Below, piece by piece: positions 11,377-21,743 of a DNA stretch of 64,000 nt. Each line of letters starts with the position of its first letter. Position 1 is the stretch's first letter. The notes under the pieces are model-generated. The model saw nothing but the letters and a program-made list of their open reading frames with translations, was not told the DNA's origin and made no database searches. The translations under genes were made by a program, and so were the position numbers. Source of the DNA: Morella rubra (taxonomy: Eukaryota; Streptophyta; Magnoliopsida; Fagales; Myricaceae); assembly GCA_003952965.2 (NCBI GenBank), contig CM025850.1:11784962-11848961 (forward strand), written 5' to 3'.

Positions 11377-13408
11377 CCAAAAAATGACCTTCTGAGGTGG
11401 GCTTATTTGGGCCGGTGTAGGACGACCTAAATTCACATTCACCGCTACGCTACTCGAGCTGGGCCCAGATCGTTAATGAAATACAAACTACGGCTTAGTT
11501 GGGCCCGTATAGCTTGCCCGTGATTCAGTATTGCGCTTTTCACGAGCTCAGCCGAAGTCGTGTCATGGAACACAAACTTGTACGGGAATGGGCCCGTTCG
11601 TTGGGTGGCGACGGCGATCAAAACGAAGCAGCCTCGGCACGTGCACAAATCAAAAATAGAGTCTGTTAGATTGTGACCCACGTATCTGACGGTGATACAC
11701 GTGGCAAAGTTGAGCCCTAAGGCCCACACCAGGGTAACAGTTATAGTCATCGCGTACAAAGCGACTGTTATGAGTCATGACGCCGTTAAGATAGTTCTCT
11801 CCTTCCTGAGCTGGAGCTTGAGAGTTGAGACCAAATTAAGAAGAAAAAAGCGGTCAGTAGACGTGACGCCGTTAAGAAAGTTCTCTCCTTCCTGAGCTGG
11901 AGCTTGAGACCAAATTAAGAAGCAAAAGGCCGTCAGTAGACGTTTCTCAGATCTCACTAAGTAGCGCTACCTGTCGTTTAGCGTTGATGCGTGACGTTGG
12001 AGTCTCACAACGGAATTGGCAACGTGACAAGGAGAAAATCCAAGCAGATTCCAATAACTTACTTAATGTGAAGCAGGCTTACTTTTTCTCTGGAGTCCAG
12101 TCGGTGGCCAATAGGGTTGCCATTCCTGTTCTGCTATCACAGAACCAGACGGTTTTTGTTCCTAAGCACAGAACCAGACAGTTTGAGTGGAGGTTACACT
12201 GTGACACACTTGTTTGTGTGGTGCAAGTAAGTGGCCCCAGTCATGCATGAGATAGAGACAGAGAGAGAGAAAAGAGGAACGAGCGTTGTGTTCTGGTTTT
12301 CTGAGGTTAATCTGATGTGGGCAGTGGACCCATAAAAGTATCACTTTAAAACTAAATATACCAGTTCACCAAGCTGTAGTATCAATCAATTACCTTATTT
12401 GTCTTCTTAACATACAGATTCTTAAACATGCACTTATAGTAACAACTTGAATTTTGAGACAGAAATATGGCATTAATGAGCAACCAGCTGGTTCCAGTAC
12501 TACTAGAGCTGCCTGCTGTTATTGCAGCGGAGGCTTTAGTAGGGAACTTAGTTCAGAAAGAAGCAATATGTTAGACAGGGTCATATCCCTTTGCAAGGCA
12601 TGCATTTACTGAAAATAAATGCAGTAGTATATATTATAACTTTTTTGTCCTAGCAAAAAGGGCAAAACTGGCCGGGCGACCAGAGGTTAAAACTCCCTAA
12701 ATCAGCGTATAGACTGATCCATGCGAAGAATTTATTCCTGAATGCAGCTTTTGGATAACACATGAGGTGTCAATTCATGTACAGAACTTCTTCAACAAAT
12801 GCAGCTGTTCATGGTAACCAAGTTAATTAGGATCTGAGTCATTACCCGAGGACTTCAAGTACTTTTCCAATATCATGCTCCAGAGAATCCCACTTTCACA
12901 TGCATCTGATGGTCTAGTATTACGTGTTCCCTATGACCAAAGATATATAAAGAGTGGAGATAGTACCTTAAGGCCACACAACGTAATTACAAAATGGATT
13001 ACCTTTGAAAACAAGTGCTTAGCTTCTTTCCTTTTTTTTGTTTTTTGATGTGTACTTGGGGTTCTGAACGTTACTTCGGTTGGTTAATTATCAGCTAACT
13101 TCCACTATAACCGAGCGTTATTATTTGAGAGCAGTGCTCAAGGAGGACAGAACAGAAGTGCACCTCTAAAGAAGAGTTGTCTAACCATGGTAATCAATCA
13201 TTTATGAGAACGGATTATGTGCAAAGACAAATTGTTCTATCACAGCTCGCACGCGTCCGCTTCTCTTTTCATCACTTCATGCACTCTAAACCTAACCTCA
13301 TCTTCAAATTTATGCTTTTCTATCATGGCGTCAATACTAAAAATTTCTTTCTTTAACCCCAAATTAAAGCAAATTAACTCAGTAACAACTCTAGATTGAC
13401 CCATGGTG
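11377..13408. other. Intergenic, no gene supported
   Basis: Short frames on both strands around 11445-12344 have no recognisable domain and lie partly over the tandem duplication at 11779-11943. A GA-rich stretch lies at 12251-12280. The last few hundred bases should include upstream control sequence of the zinc-finger gene at 13569. Confidence 0.5.
11779..11943. repeat. Two-copy tandem duplication, units of 86 and 79 bp
   Basis: Unit 1 is 11779-11864 and unit 2 is 11865-11943. Both start GACGCCGTTAAG and end CAGTAGACGT, and both contain CTCTCCTTCCTGAGCTGGAG. Unit 2 lacks a short GAGTTGA-type segment after GCTTGA. It is a recent local duplication of unknown effect. Confidence 0.85.
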
Positions 13409-13413
13409 TTTTC

Positions 13414-13423
13414 CTATATATAC
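13414..13423 (+). promoter_or_regulatory. TATA box of the first zinc-finger gene
   Basis: CTATATATAC lies about 150 bp before the ATG at 13569. It is followed by C/T-rich leader sequence (CCTGCCCCCTCC and others), typical of a plant 5' UTR. Initiation near 13445 is expected from spacing. Confidence 0.6.
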
Positions 13424-13568
13424 GCTCCTGCCTGCAGGCTTCAATATCCACGCCTCAACCTGCCCCCTCCTCTAGTTTAATTAGTCTCCAGTTCGGATCA
13501 TCTTTCTGGTGCCTCTTAATCCTCTCTCCTCCTGATTTTACCTTCGATTTTCTTGTTATCACGTCAGA

Positions 13569-14240
13569 ATGACAGGAAATACCGACTCTGCCGGAAGCTC
13601 AACCAGTCCACCAATTCCCAGGTCAAGGATAGCACGTATACGGCTGAGTTTGTACCCTCCTTTCATATGCCCACTCTGCTCCAGAACGTTTCGGACCTCA
13701 CAGGCCCTAGGAGGCCACCAGAACGCGCACCGGAAAGAACGCTATGAGACACGGAAGCGTTATATAGAGCAAACCCGAGCGAAGAAGAAAAAGGCCATTC
13801 AGGCACCCACGCCAGCTTTGAGGATGCTACTACCCAAAAATGATCCGAACATCGAACCTTTGGTCCTGCCTATGGCTGAACATGGGTCAAACCAGGATCC
13901 TGTAATTGATTTAGACCCAAAGCAGGGGTGTGGACCTAGGAATGCACAAGGGTTCAAGCATGCAGGGCTTGGAGATGGTACTCTTTCCGGGTCTGGAGTA
14001 CTCGTGGATGGACACAGGAATCAGGAGAAGGCTCATCATGAGAAAGAGGAGTACCGTCCTAAACATGTCGAGCCTAAATTCATCTACTTTCCCGAGTTGA
14101 ATTTGGGGACGGGGCCTGGATCGGAAATGTCAGCTGTGGCAAGTGACGCAGATGAATATGCCAAGGGGAGTTATCGAGGCGAGGATGGCGCCCAAGTCAC
14201 GAATCCGGAGGGAGAACTGGACTTAACTCTGAGGCTCTAA
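13569..14240 (+). CDS. Single C2H2 zinc-finger repressor with EAR motif
   Basis: Intronless, 223 aa. One C2H2 finger with Cys34, Cys37, His50 and His54 carries the plant-specific QALGGH helix ([14 protein letters not shown]). A basic stretch follows (RKERYETRKRYIEQTRAKKKK), a likely nuclear signal. The C-terminus LDLTLRL is an LxLxL EAR motif of the kind that recruits TOPLESS co-repressors; a second LxL-like patch, PELNLG, is at about residue 177. The middle is low-complexity. The architecture is that of the SUPERMAN/KNUCKLES/ZFP class of small nuclear repressors. I cannot place it with a named member. A similar gene lies 3.7 kb downstream in the same orientation. Confidence 0.92.
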   Translation: MTGNTDSAGSSTSPPIPRSRIARIRLSLYPPFICPLCSRTFRTSQALGGHQNAHRKERYETRKRYIEQTRAKKKKAIQAPTPALRMLLPKNDPNIEPLVLPMAEHGSNQDPVIDLDPKQGCGPRNAQGFKHAGLGDGTLSGSGVLVDGHRNQEKAHHEKEEYRPKHVEPKFIYFPELNLGTGPGSEMSAVASDADEYAKGSYRGEDGAQVTNPEGELDLTLRL

Positions 14241-14786
14241 AAGTAATAGTCCTCAAGGACCTCAAATTTCTCCTACCAAAATATATTATATATAAATATA
14301 TACGAGTATTGATAGGAAGTTCGAACATTTAAACAAGAAGCTCAACCAAAAAACAAAAAACAAAAACCGATCCCTTCGCCTCTGTTGTTCCCGTGCTATA
14401 TATGGTGCCTCCTGTGATGTGATGAGGTATTTTCATTCTGAAATCTGCGACTGTAAGACATGACATGCGCTATGTAGTCTACTGTTTGGTTGTGTTTAGT
14501 TTCTTTGCTAAGCTTTATATATGTTTTGTCAAATTAGTATTCTTGCGTTATGTACTGTTATTTTCTTTTCCTTTTTTTTTTCAGCTTTTCCTTTGGCTTC
14601 GCTCTTCGATCATATAATATTCTCTTATCTCCTTGTAATTTTTGGGTATTTCGGGCCATTCGACCTGTTTATCGGAAAAGTTTAAAGATTGTTTGGAAAG
14701 ATCATTATCCACTGATCAAGTTGACGCAACTGTATCCGATATTTGATTCTCAAGGCACTAATTAGTAGTTGCACGTACGCTGGTGA

Positions 14787-14910
14787 TAGTGACAATGGTG
14801 ATAGTGATCAAGGCAACAGAAAAGAGAAAAAAAAAAGTAGTGCATCACCTCCTCGATTAAGGCCAACCCTTCGACCATCATTGCCTTGATCAAAATCACC
14901 ATTGTCACTG
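14787..14910. repeat. Inverted repeat able to form a 30-bp hairpin
   Basis: The arm 14787-14816 (TAGTGACAATGGTGATAGTG, then ATCAAGGCAA) pairs with the arm 14881-14910, with about 27 of 30 positions complementary and a 64-base loop. It lies about 550 bp after the zinc-finger stop codon. The arms match no conserved miRNA I know. It may be a young foldback element or an inverted duplication. Confidence 0.7.
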
Positions 14911-17800
14911 TTGTCATGGGAACGACATGATGACAGTCCATGGATGAAGTGCATCAGGCATGGGCGCTCTACCTTCATCTCCAGCAAAGACCAATTCATT
15001 CCTAACCAAGACTTCAAAATGGTGGAAGACCCAGTACTACAGGAGTGGGTTGAAGGTTGAGGGTGAAGTATAGGGTGAGAATGGGTGGAAACAAAATGCA
15101 TGGGAAGCTCAAATTTTCTGGTTTTTGATTAGGCGCTACTGATCTGATATTCTTGAAAGGCTTTCTTTCAGCTAGCTTAAGAAGGCTGCGGTGAGAATGT
15201 TGACCACTTCGGAACTTATTAAAATGACCACAAGATTATACTTAGGTCACAAGGCGTATCTAGGGCAGGCATTAGTCCCCTCGTATCCACAGCTGCACAT
15301 CGGCGCCCTAAAGGGGGTTGAAAGAAGAACTTTGTTCCTAAAGTGATGGACCATGTAATTAAGGCCGATTGCCGAAACGAGTCAAGATCATCAGTTCTCC
15401 AGTTATTGTTAGGTCAGTTCGAAGAATTTTGCTTTCTAGTTAAGAAGCAGACCGAAAGACTGCTGTGAGGCCAGTTCGAATAACATAGGCACTATGAATT
15501 AGCTAGAGTGAAGAAGCAAGGTAATCTATGCTGAGGAAAAAATTGGGGATGAGTCAAATTATCTATATAATGACGGTGAAAGTGGTTGCTCGATAGAAGA
15601 GAAAGAGTGTGAAAAAGAAATCCGATTCGGTGATATTAGGGGCGTAAGACTAGGGATCGCTTGTTTTTATATATATATATAAGCGATATAAATGCATCTG
15701 CTAATTAAGTGTGGCAAAACCTCAATTATAAGAGACATTTATGTAAATTACTATATATGCAGGTTAGATAGTTAAAAATTAAAGTACTCGATTTGCTGAT
15801 GTTAGTGTCTTTTCGTTGTTGGTAAAATTTCGTGTCAAAATATGTCTTAATTGAGTTGTAATTTGTAAGGCTCGTTTGGTTGAAGTGTTCAAGAGATTAA
15901 AGAAGTTTCTCAAGCGATATTCGACGGCTTTAATAAAACCCTACCTTTTAGAGCCATATATATGGAAAAACTTAAGGATTCTCTCTCGAGTCTCATTGAG
16001 TTTTTGGAGGCCGTCCCAAAACCCCATAGAGGTTGTTTTTGAGTGCCTAGAGCCTCCATTTGAGAGAGAAAAAACTATCAAAGATTTATGACCTCAATTG
16101 GTTAGTTTTTCTCACACAAAATCACCATTGATTCGACTTTTCTTTTGTGAAGCCTTCACCCTTGACAAGAAGTATGACTAAGATTACAGAATCACGGCAA
16201 GGAACCCTAGAGCCTGGCCTTAAGCCGCCAGAAGGATTTTTTGACCTCCGTCCTTTTTGGTTTTTTAGATCTTCCTTTTGAGAAGCGAGAATATTGAAGC
16301 AAGAGAAGGTTCTTCTGCCTTAAAAATTGAATTCAGGATTGTTCTCATGGGGGAGAAGGATTGATTGCCCTCATAAAGCGGCCCCGATAATTGTCCAGGG
16401 TGTTCAGAACGCACAGCCTTATCACTTAGTTGTTGGTGCTTAGTGGTAAGAGAGTGATTCGACTTTGTGAAGCTTGAGAATATCCCATGCCATATTTATG
16501 CTGCACGTAGCGGGTCTAAGCAAAAACACTTGGATTATTATATCAGGGTTGTCAGAGTCAGCAATTGGGGTTGCCTGTGTCTGAATTACTGTTTGTAAGG
16601 TTAATGGATTTCAGGTAGTAGCCCGAAGTGATTTTTCCTTTGAATGATATTTTAAAAGTTTTCTACTTCGTCACAAAATTATCCTTATCTCTTTGTGTGA
16701 TTGAAGTTTAATTTAATTTTTTATTGCCTATTTTGTTGATTATTATCCATATCTAGACTAAACAATTTTAGAACATGTTTTAAAATTATTATTGAATTAA
16801 TTTTTAATTAAAGTGAAACCAACTATATATTCAGTTATTAGGGTCTAAGTAGGATTTTTATGCTTACATTCTCTATTGTTGATCAGTTTGACCTGACTAG
16901 CTTGTTTTAAAAAATTACATAATAATTGTTTGAACCTATACCCAGGAGTAGTTTCGAAGTTAGAAAATTCAGGTCTAGTACTTATGTCAAATCCCACTTG
17001 TCTTTTAGGTCAGAACATGCACTTCGCCGGACTCTAGCTAGCTATATATATATATATTATATTTTGATAACGAGAGAAATCCGGACAGGATTTTGAATAG
17101 AAGACAAGAAAAAAGAAGTGAGAGATAAGCTAAACCAAATAACTTATTAGTCATGATTGAAGGTGAAACCCAGATATATACACACACCCAAGACACCTTG
17201 CACTTAAAGAGAATCAGTCCAGGTTACCAACTTTGTGCTGCAAAACGCTTCGTCCCTAAAGGCCAAAAATGGTGTAGTACTGAGAGCCATCAATATATAG
17301 GATAAGTCTGACATTAAGTCATTATCTGACTTTTTATGGTGATGGAATCAATATAATCCCACGGAGTAATTATAGGACTTCAGTCTATTTTCACTCAGAT
17401 TTTTGGCATGCGGTCAGGGATTAGGCTTGACTACCAGGAAGTTGTTCTTGATTTTTGGTCTTTACACAAAACGGTTCCCCACCTACGTTCTGCAATAGCA
17501 ACCCTTAAGACACCGCGATTAGAGAATTAGTACATAGAAGACCAAGGAATAGATTAACGCTTAACTAATACATACCAGTTTAATTTTGCTGTTAGTCCAA
17601 ACTTGCTCTATGGTACTTCAGTTCGGCCACTGGAGGACTGCAAAGGAGCTTCTCCATGTTCTGAGACCACGTACAACACATGAACTGTGTGTCCTGAAAA
17701 ACTTTTCTGATTTTAGACGCAATCCCATAAAAGGCGTCATTAAATTGAGTCGTATATTAATATATGAGGGGCTACGTCTTTTCACTAGATTTAAACCCAT
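14911..17800. other. Intergenic between the two zinc-finger genes
   Basis: No gene supported. 16150-16850 has the look of a decayed retroelement LTR (a segment near 16480-16690 with GGGTCTAAGC, AGTGATTTTTCC and a T/A-rich end), but no primer site or partner LTR was found. AT microsatellites lie at about 15669-15681 and 17043-17058. Confidence 0.4.
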
Positions 17801-17818
17801 TCTCAAGTCTAAACGCTC

Positions 17819-17826
17819 TTTAAATA
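17819..17826 (+). promoter_or_regulatory. TATA-like box of the second zinc-finger gene
   Basis: TTTAAATA lies about 150 bp upstream of the ATG at 17976. It is followed by a C/T-rich leader with a CTCTCTCTCTC run near 17876-17888. The spacing equals that in the neighbouring zinc-finger gene. Confidence 0.5.
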
Positions 17827-17975
17827 CCAGCTTCCTTACTCTTCCTTCCACCAACCCATTCGCTCCCTCTTTCCCTCTCTCTCTCTCCATCTTACTACTC
17901 TAGTTGTCTGTCTGTTAGTTTTTCATCCCTCCTAGTTAATTTTCTCAACATTCATTTTCTGTGATATCCAACATC

Positions 17976-18560
17976 ATGGAAAATGATATCAGCTCTGAGG
18001 AAAGCAGTACGGCTGCCTCAGGCCCTATGATCTTTTCCTATACATGCCCGCACTGCTTCAAGGTATTTGGTTCTGGCCAGGCTTTGGGTGGGCACCAAAC
18101 TGCTCACAGAACAAATAGAGTGGTCAGAAGGATAACCAAGTTCAAGAGGCCAAAGAGATACAATCCCACACTGCAGCCACCTCACCCAGAGAACGTCCAG
18201 CCACGCCCTGATGGACCTGGACTTGTCCAACGAGGACCTGGGTCCATGGCTGACTTAGGAGATAGCTGGGTTCCCCAGCTCCAGTTAGTGGCTGGAAGTG
18301 CAGCTCTCCGTGAGTATCATTCCAATTTGAGGCCAGCCCCTGAGGACTCTCCCCAGAGCCTCACAAGGGACTATTTTGCCGAATGGATCAGGCCAACGTA
18401 TCATGTCAAGAGAGCTGGAGAAGACTCAGAGATCAGGTCCTCCGAAAGAACTATATTTGACCCTATTAATCTGCGCATTTCGATGGGAGGTCAGGATCGC
18501 GAAGAAGGTAATTCGAAGAAGGAGGCCAATTTGGACTTGAACTTGAAGCTAGGGTTTTGA
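17976..18560 (+). CDS. Single C2H2 zinc-finger repressor with EAR motif
   Basis: Intronless, 194 aa. The ATG at 17976 (MENDISSEES) is chosen; the frame is open from a GTG 15 bases earlier. One finger, Cys24, Cys27, His40 and His44, contains GSGQALGGHQTAH, with Gly-Ser-Gly in place of the usual Thr-Ser before QALGGH. A basic patch follows (RTNRVVRRITKFKRPKR). The C-terminus LDLNLKLGF is an EAR repression motif. The middle is Pro-rich and poorly conserved. It is probably a nuclear repressor. It shares architecture with the gene at 13569, but the regions outside finger and EAR motif are too different to call a recent tandem copy. Confidence 0.9.
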   Translation: MENDISSEESSTAASGPMIFSYTCPHCFKVFGSGQALGGHQTAHRTNRVVRRITKFKRPKRYNPTLQPPHPENVQPRPDGPGLVQRGPGSMADLGDSWVPQLQLVAGSAALREYHSNLRPAPEDSPQSLTRDYFAEWIRPTYHVKRAGEDSEIRSSERTIFDPINLRISMGGQDREEGNSKKEANLDLNLKLGF

Positions 18561-19371
18561 GTGGGTCTAGGTTTGAGTAGATTTCAGTTTTGGTTGGGGT
18601 TAATGTTTGGTACTAGTATTATGGCATCGACTTCAAATTAAGTAGTACATGTCTTACCAGAAGCATAAGAGAGAGATATCCTGTAATGGTCATTAGTTTC
18701 TAGTCAATAATAACTGAAAGAAAAAAGGCGCTCTTTGTTCAAATTAAGCAGAAAAGAAAACAAGTTGGCCATTTGAAGTTGAAACGTCCTTTTGAATTGC
18801 TTTTCTTTTCCTGCAGTTCGGACTTCCTTTTTTGTTTTTGGTTTCATGAAACTAATCCTGCTGGCAAGAACAAATTGAACCTACGTATATATTTGATTGT
18901 TCAAATTGCATCAACTTCGTAAACAATGAAGGTACAGCTTGATTATGTGTCGACAGTACTATAGCTAGCCGAGCAACAAAAAATACTACAGGTGATCAAA
19001 CAAGGTTGTCATATTTTTCTTACTGCCATGTGATTTTTTGCAAGAATGAATATGGACCTGAATGATCAGAAAAAGTTGAACCGCTTCGAAAAAGGAAAAA
19101 AACTTGTTCATGTTTTAGAAAGTTTCATAAGACATGGTGCACTCAACAGTCCTTGTTTACCGTTGTTTATGATCAAGTGATTGTAGTAATGCAGCAAACA
19201 ATTGAACAAATTATTCTCTTAAGAACCTGAGATTTCAAAAATTAATGAAGTAAAAGTGAGAGTTTAATAGAGTCCTCTTCCAAGGATATGTAGTCCCTAG
19301 TAATTAATGGTCAAAGAGAGGTAGGGATTTCGTACCATACAGGGGATTTGAGTTGACTCAATCATGGTTGG
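18561..19371. other. 3' flank of the second zinc-finger gene
   Basis: 3' UTR followed by AT-rich sequence without a supported gene or repeat. A CAATAATAACTG near 18705 may contribute to poly(A) signalling. Confidence 0.4.
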
Positions 19372-19449
19372 TTTCTTCGATTTTCATGGCAATGGTTTCA
19401 AATATTAATTGATGCAAAGATGACAAGCTCGACCTTTGAAAGTCGATAA

Positions 19450-19658
19450 TAAGAAAGGTTTTAGTTTTAAAGCTTCAGTCCTAACATGTCCTAACAAGGG
19501 TTATGACGGCCAGCACATTAATGAATTTTGTCAATGGTTATTAATGAGATTGTTTAATGCAATCTGGATCATTGATGGAATTCATTAATATATTAATAAT
19601 GTCACAACCCTTGTTAGGACCTGTTAGAACTGAAGCTTTAGGACTGAAACTTTTTTCC
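19450..19658. mobile_element. Foldback MITE, about 209 bp, inside a duplicated sequence
   Basis: The ends are long inverted repeats of about 55-60 bp. The left arm contains AAAGCTTCAGTCCTAACA then TGTCCTAACAAGGGTT; the right arm reads the same in reverse complement with few changes. The interior is also partly palindromic (ATTAATGAATT and AATTCATTAAT). It interrupts a sequence whose uninterrupted copy is found near 21141-21236. A target duplication could not be fixed. Confidence 0.78.
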
Positions 19659-19713
19659 CTGACACCATCATGGCATAAGGAACACATGGTTTTTTATAAT
19701 TAAATATAGATAA

Positions 19714-20845
19714 GGGGTAATGTCATAGTTCGCCCCATGATTATAGGTTAAAATCAAGCTCGCCCCCCCTAAGTTTCAAAATAATTATTTGTGCTCCTTA
19801 TGTTTTAAACATGATCAATTTTTGTCCTTCACTTGATTTGGGCGTTAAGTTCAACGGAAAAACTTTGAAAATGATCGAAATGCTCTTCCAAGACAATTAA
19901 AAAAAATTCAAGAAAAAAATTAAAAATAAATAGATACTCAAATAGAGTTTCAATATTTTTATTTAAAAATATTACTTTTTTTATATATCATTTTTTAATG
20001 AATTTTTTTTAGTAATTTAGTCATTGAGGAGCATTTTTTTTATCATTTTACATGCAATTTAACAGTTGATGAAGCCATCTTTAATCAGCCTACCACAAAT
20101 ATCCACTAGACCAAAAGCCGAAGGAGCTAGATATAAAGTCCAGTACTTGGAACAGATTGAAAGGTCCAAATCACCTTCCTTCCTCCTGCAAGCAAAATAA
20201 CACACTTGGACTCAGAGTCCTCTCCGTAGGGAGAGCTCTTCAATGCCATTGTCAGTCCTTACCGTCTAATCTCTTTGGAATCTTAGAGAAAGAGAGAGTG
20301 GCATACATTTTTCTCTTGTCTTCTTCTTCTTATACTCCCTGTTCATTATCCGGGCTTGGGGTTCCATTTGGGCTTCGATCTTATGTCTTCCTGGGCCGTG
20401 TTATCTCCTCGACGTTTTTTGTCTCGTCTGCTATTAAATGAAGGCCGGCATTGTCAGAGTTGGTCTTCCAAGGATAATCTGAACTGACGGCTCGTTACCT
20501 TTCTTTTCTACTTTCAGTTCGTCAGTTAGTAAACAAAGAATAATCATTATCTCTTTCGTCAGTTTCTTTACCCAATAAAGCATGGATGTTAGTTTCCTTT
20601 ATGGATCTCCAATGATCGTGATCCACCTATTATAACGAATGGGCTAACCTTTGCTCTACTGTTTTTGGGTCTTAACTTATAGGCTTTTGTTATAGGGGAA
20701 ATTTTCCCTCCATCAATTGTCATTTCAAACAGAGCATGAGAATTGATTATGTTTAAAACATATGAGACGCAAATCGCAGTTTTAAAACTTAAAGGATAAG
20801 ATTAATTTTGACATATAATTTGGAAGCATGATATGACATTACCCC
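19714..20845. mobile_element. Terminal-inverted-repeat element of about 1.1 kb
   Basis: Both ends read inward GGGGTAATGTCAT. The similarity continues for roughly 110 bp, including ATGTTTTAAACAT near 19800 and its reverse near 20750-20765. The interior has no transposase frame. It includes a C/T-rich, less AT-rich part (20150-20450) that looks like ordinary gene-type sequence, so a captured fragment is possible. The 94-aa frame at 20157-20441 is not recognisable. The target duplication was not resolved. Confidence 0.6.
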
Positions 20846-21140
20846 TATAAATAATGTTTCATGATAATGTCTACTGTAGATATATATATATATCTATATA
20901 TTTTAGGTCTATGTAGATATGTTCTTTCATGATATTCTTTATAATGTACTAGGTTTAAGGGAAAATCGTAAGTTGCCTGCTTATTATTAAAGTCACAACA
21001 AATTTAGAGATATGAAATAAATAAATTATGAATCACCCAATCCATATTGCATCTACGTATGCCTTTCGGAGCATACGATAAAATTACATCCAATTACCAC
21101 AATCTGGGACACCTTCAATCATAAAACACGTGGCTGAGTT

Positions 21141-21240
21141 TCTTCAACTTGCATGGCAATAGTTTCAAATATTAGTTGACGTACGCGATGGCAAGCTCAA
21201 CCTTTGGGAGTTGATACCCGTGGCATAAGGAACACGTGAT
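21141..21240. repeat. Second copy of the sequence at 19372-19449 plus 19663-19690 (direct repeat)
   Basis: Shared blocks in the same order are CATGGCAAT-GTTTCAAATATTA, then GGCAAGCTC/GACAAGCTC with ACCTTTG, then GTTGATA/GTCGATA, then GGCATAAGGAACAC. In the first copy the GTCGATA and GGCATAAGG blocks are separated by the 209-bp MITE; here they lie a few bases apart. The copies are about 1.75 kb apart with the 1.1-kb TIR element between them. Confidence 0.75.
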
Positions 21241-21743
21241 GTCAAATTCAACATGACTGCTGTTGCCCGGCGGCTAAAAAATGAATGTATACATGGCATA
21301 CGAACAGTCTCTGTAGTATGCTTTCGTATAAACTCTTCAAGTAGGAGGTCACAGCTACTAGCCGCGGCTTCGTAGGAAAGAGGCCTTGGACAGGAAGTAG
21401 GCCTATTGGCCCTCATTAGATGCGAGGATCCACAGGCCCATATATAGTGCAACCCAAATAATCAATCTCGTCAATAGCGCATGCAGATAAAGTGAAACGT
21501 ACACGAAGAAAAAAACCACATTAGATACAAATAAGGAAGAAGCTCTAATTTGTTATATACACAACCAGAAATCTCCTACCATGCACACCAATCTCTTCAC
21601 AAACCCCTCGCTGAAAACCATTCCCACTGAAGGCCCAGGTTCACTAAGATATCATTTTTTAAGTCGTCAAACCGTTATCATTAGTGTTGCCAGCAACTCG
21701 CTGAGTTGATATCAAACACCATTCAAGTTACTATCGGTTAAAA

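Noticed and set aside
16150..16850. Complete LTR retrotransposon between the two zinc-finger genes
   Set aside because: Only LTR-like wording was seen; no primer site, coding relic or second LTR.
20157..20441. 94-aa open frame inside the TIR element as a gene
   Set aside because: No recognisable domain; it is more likely captured or random sequence.
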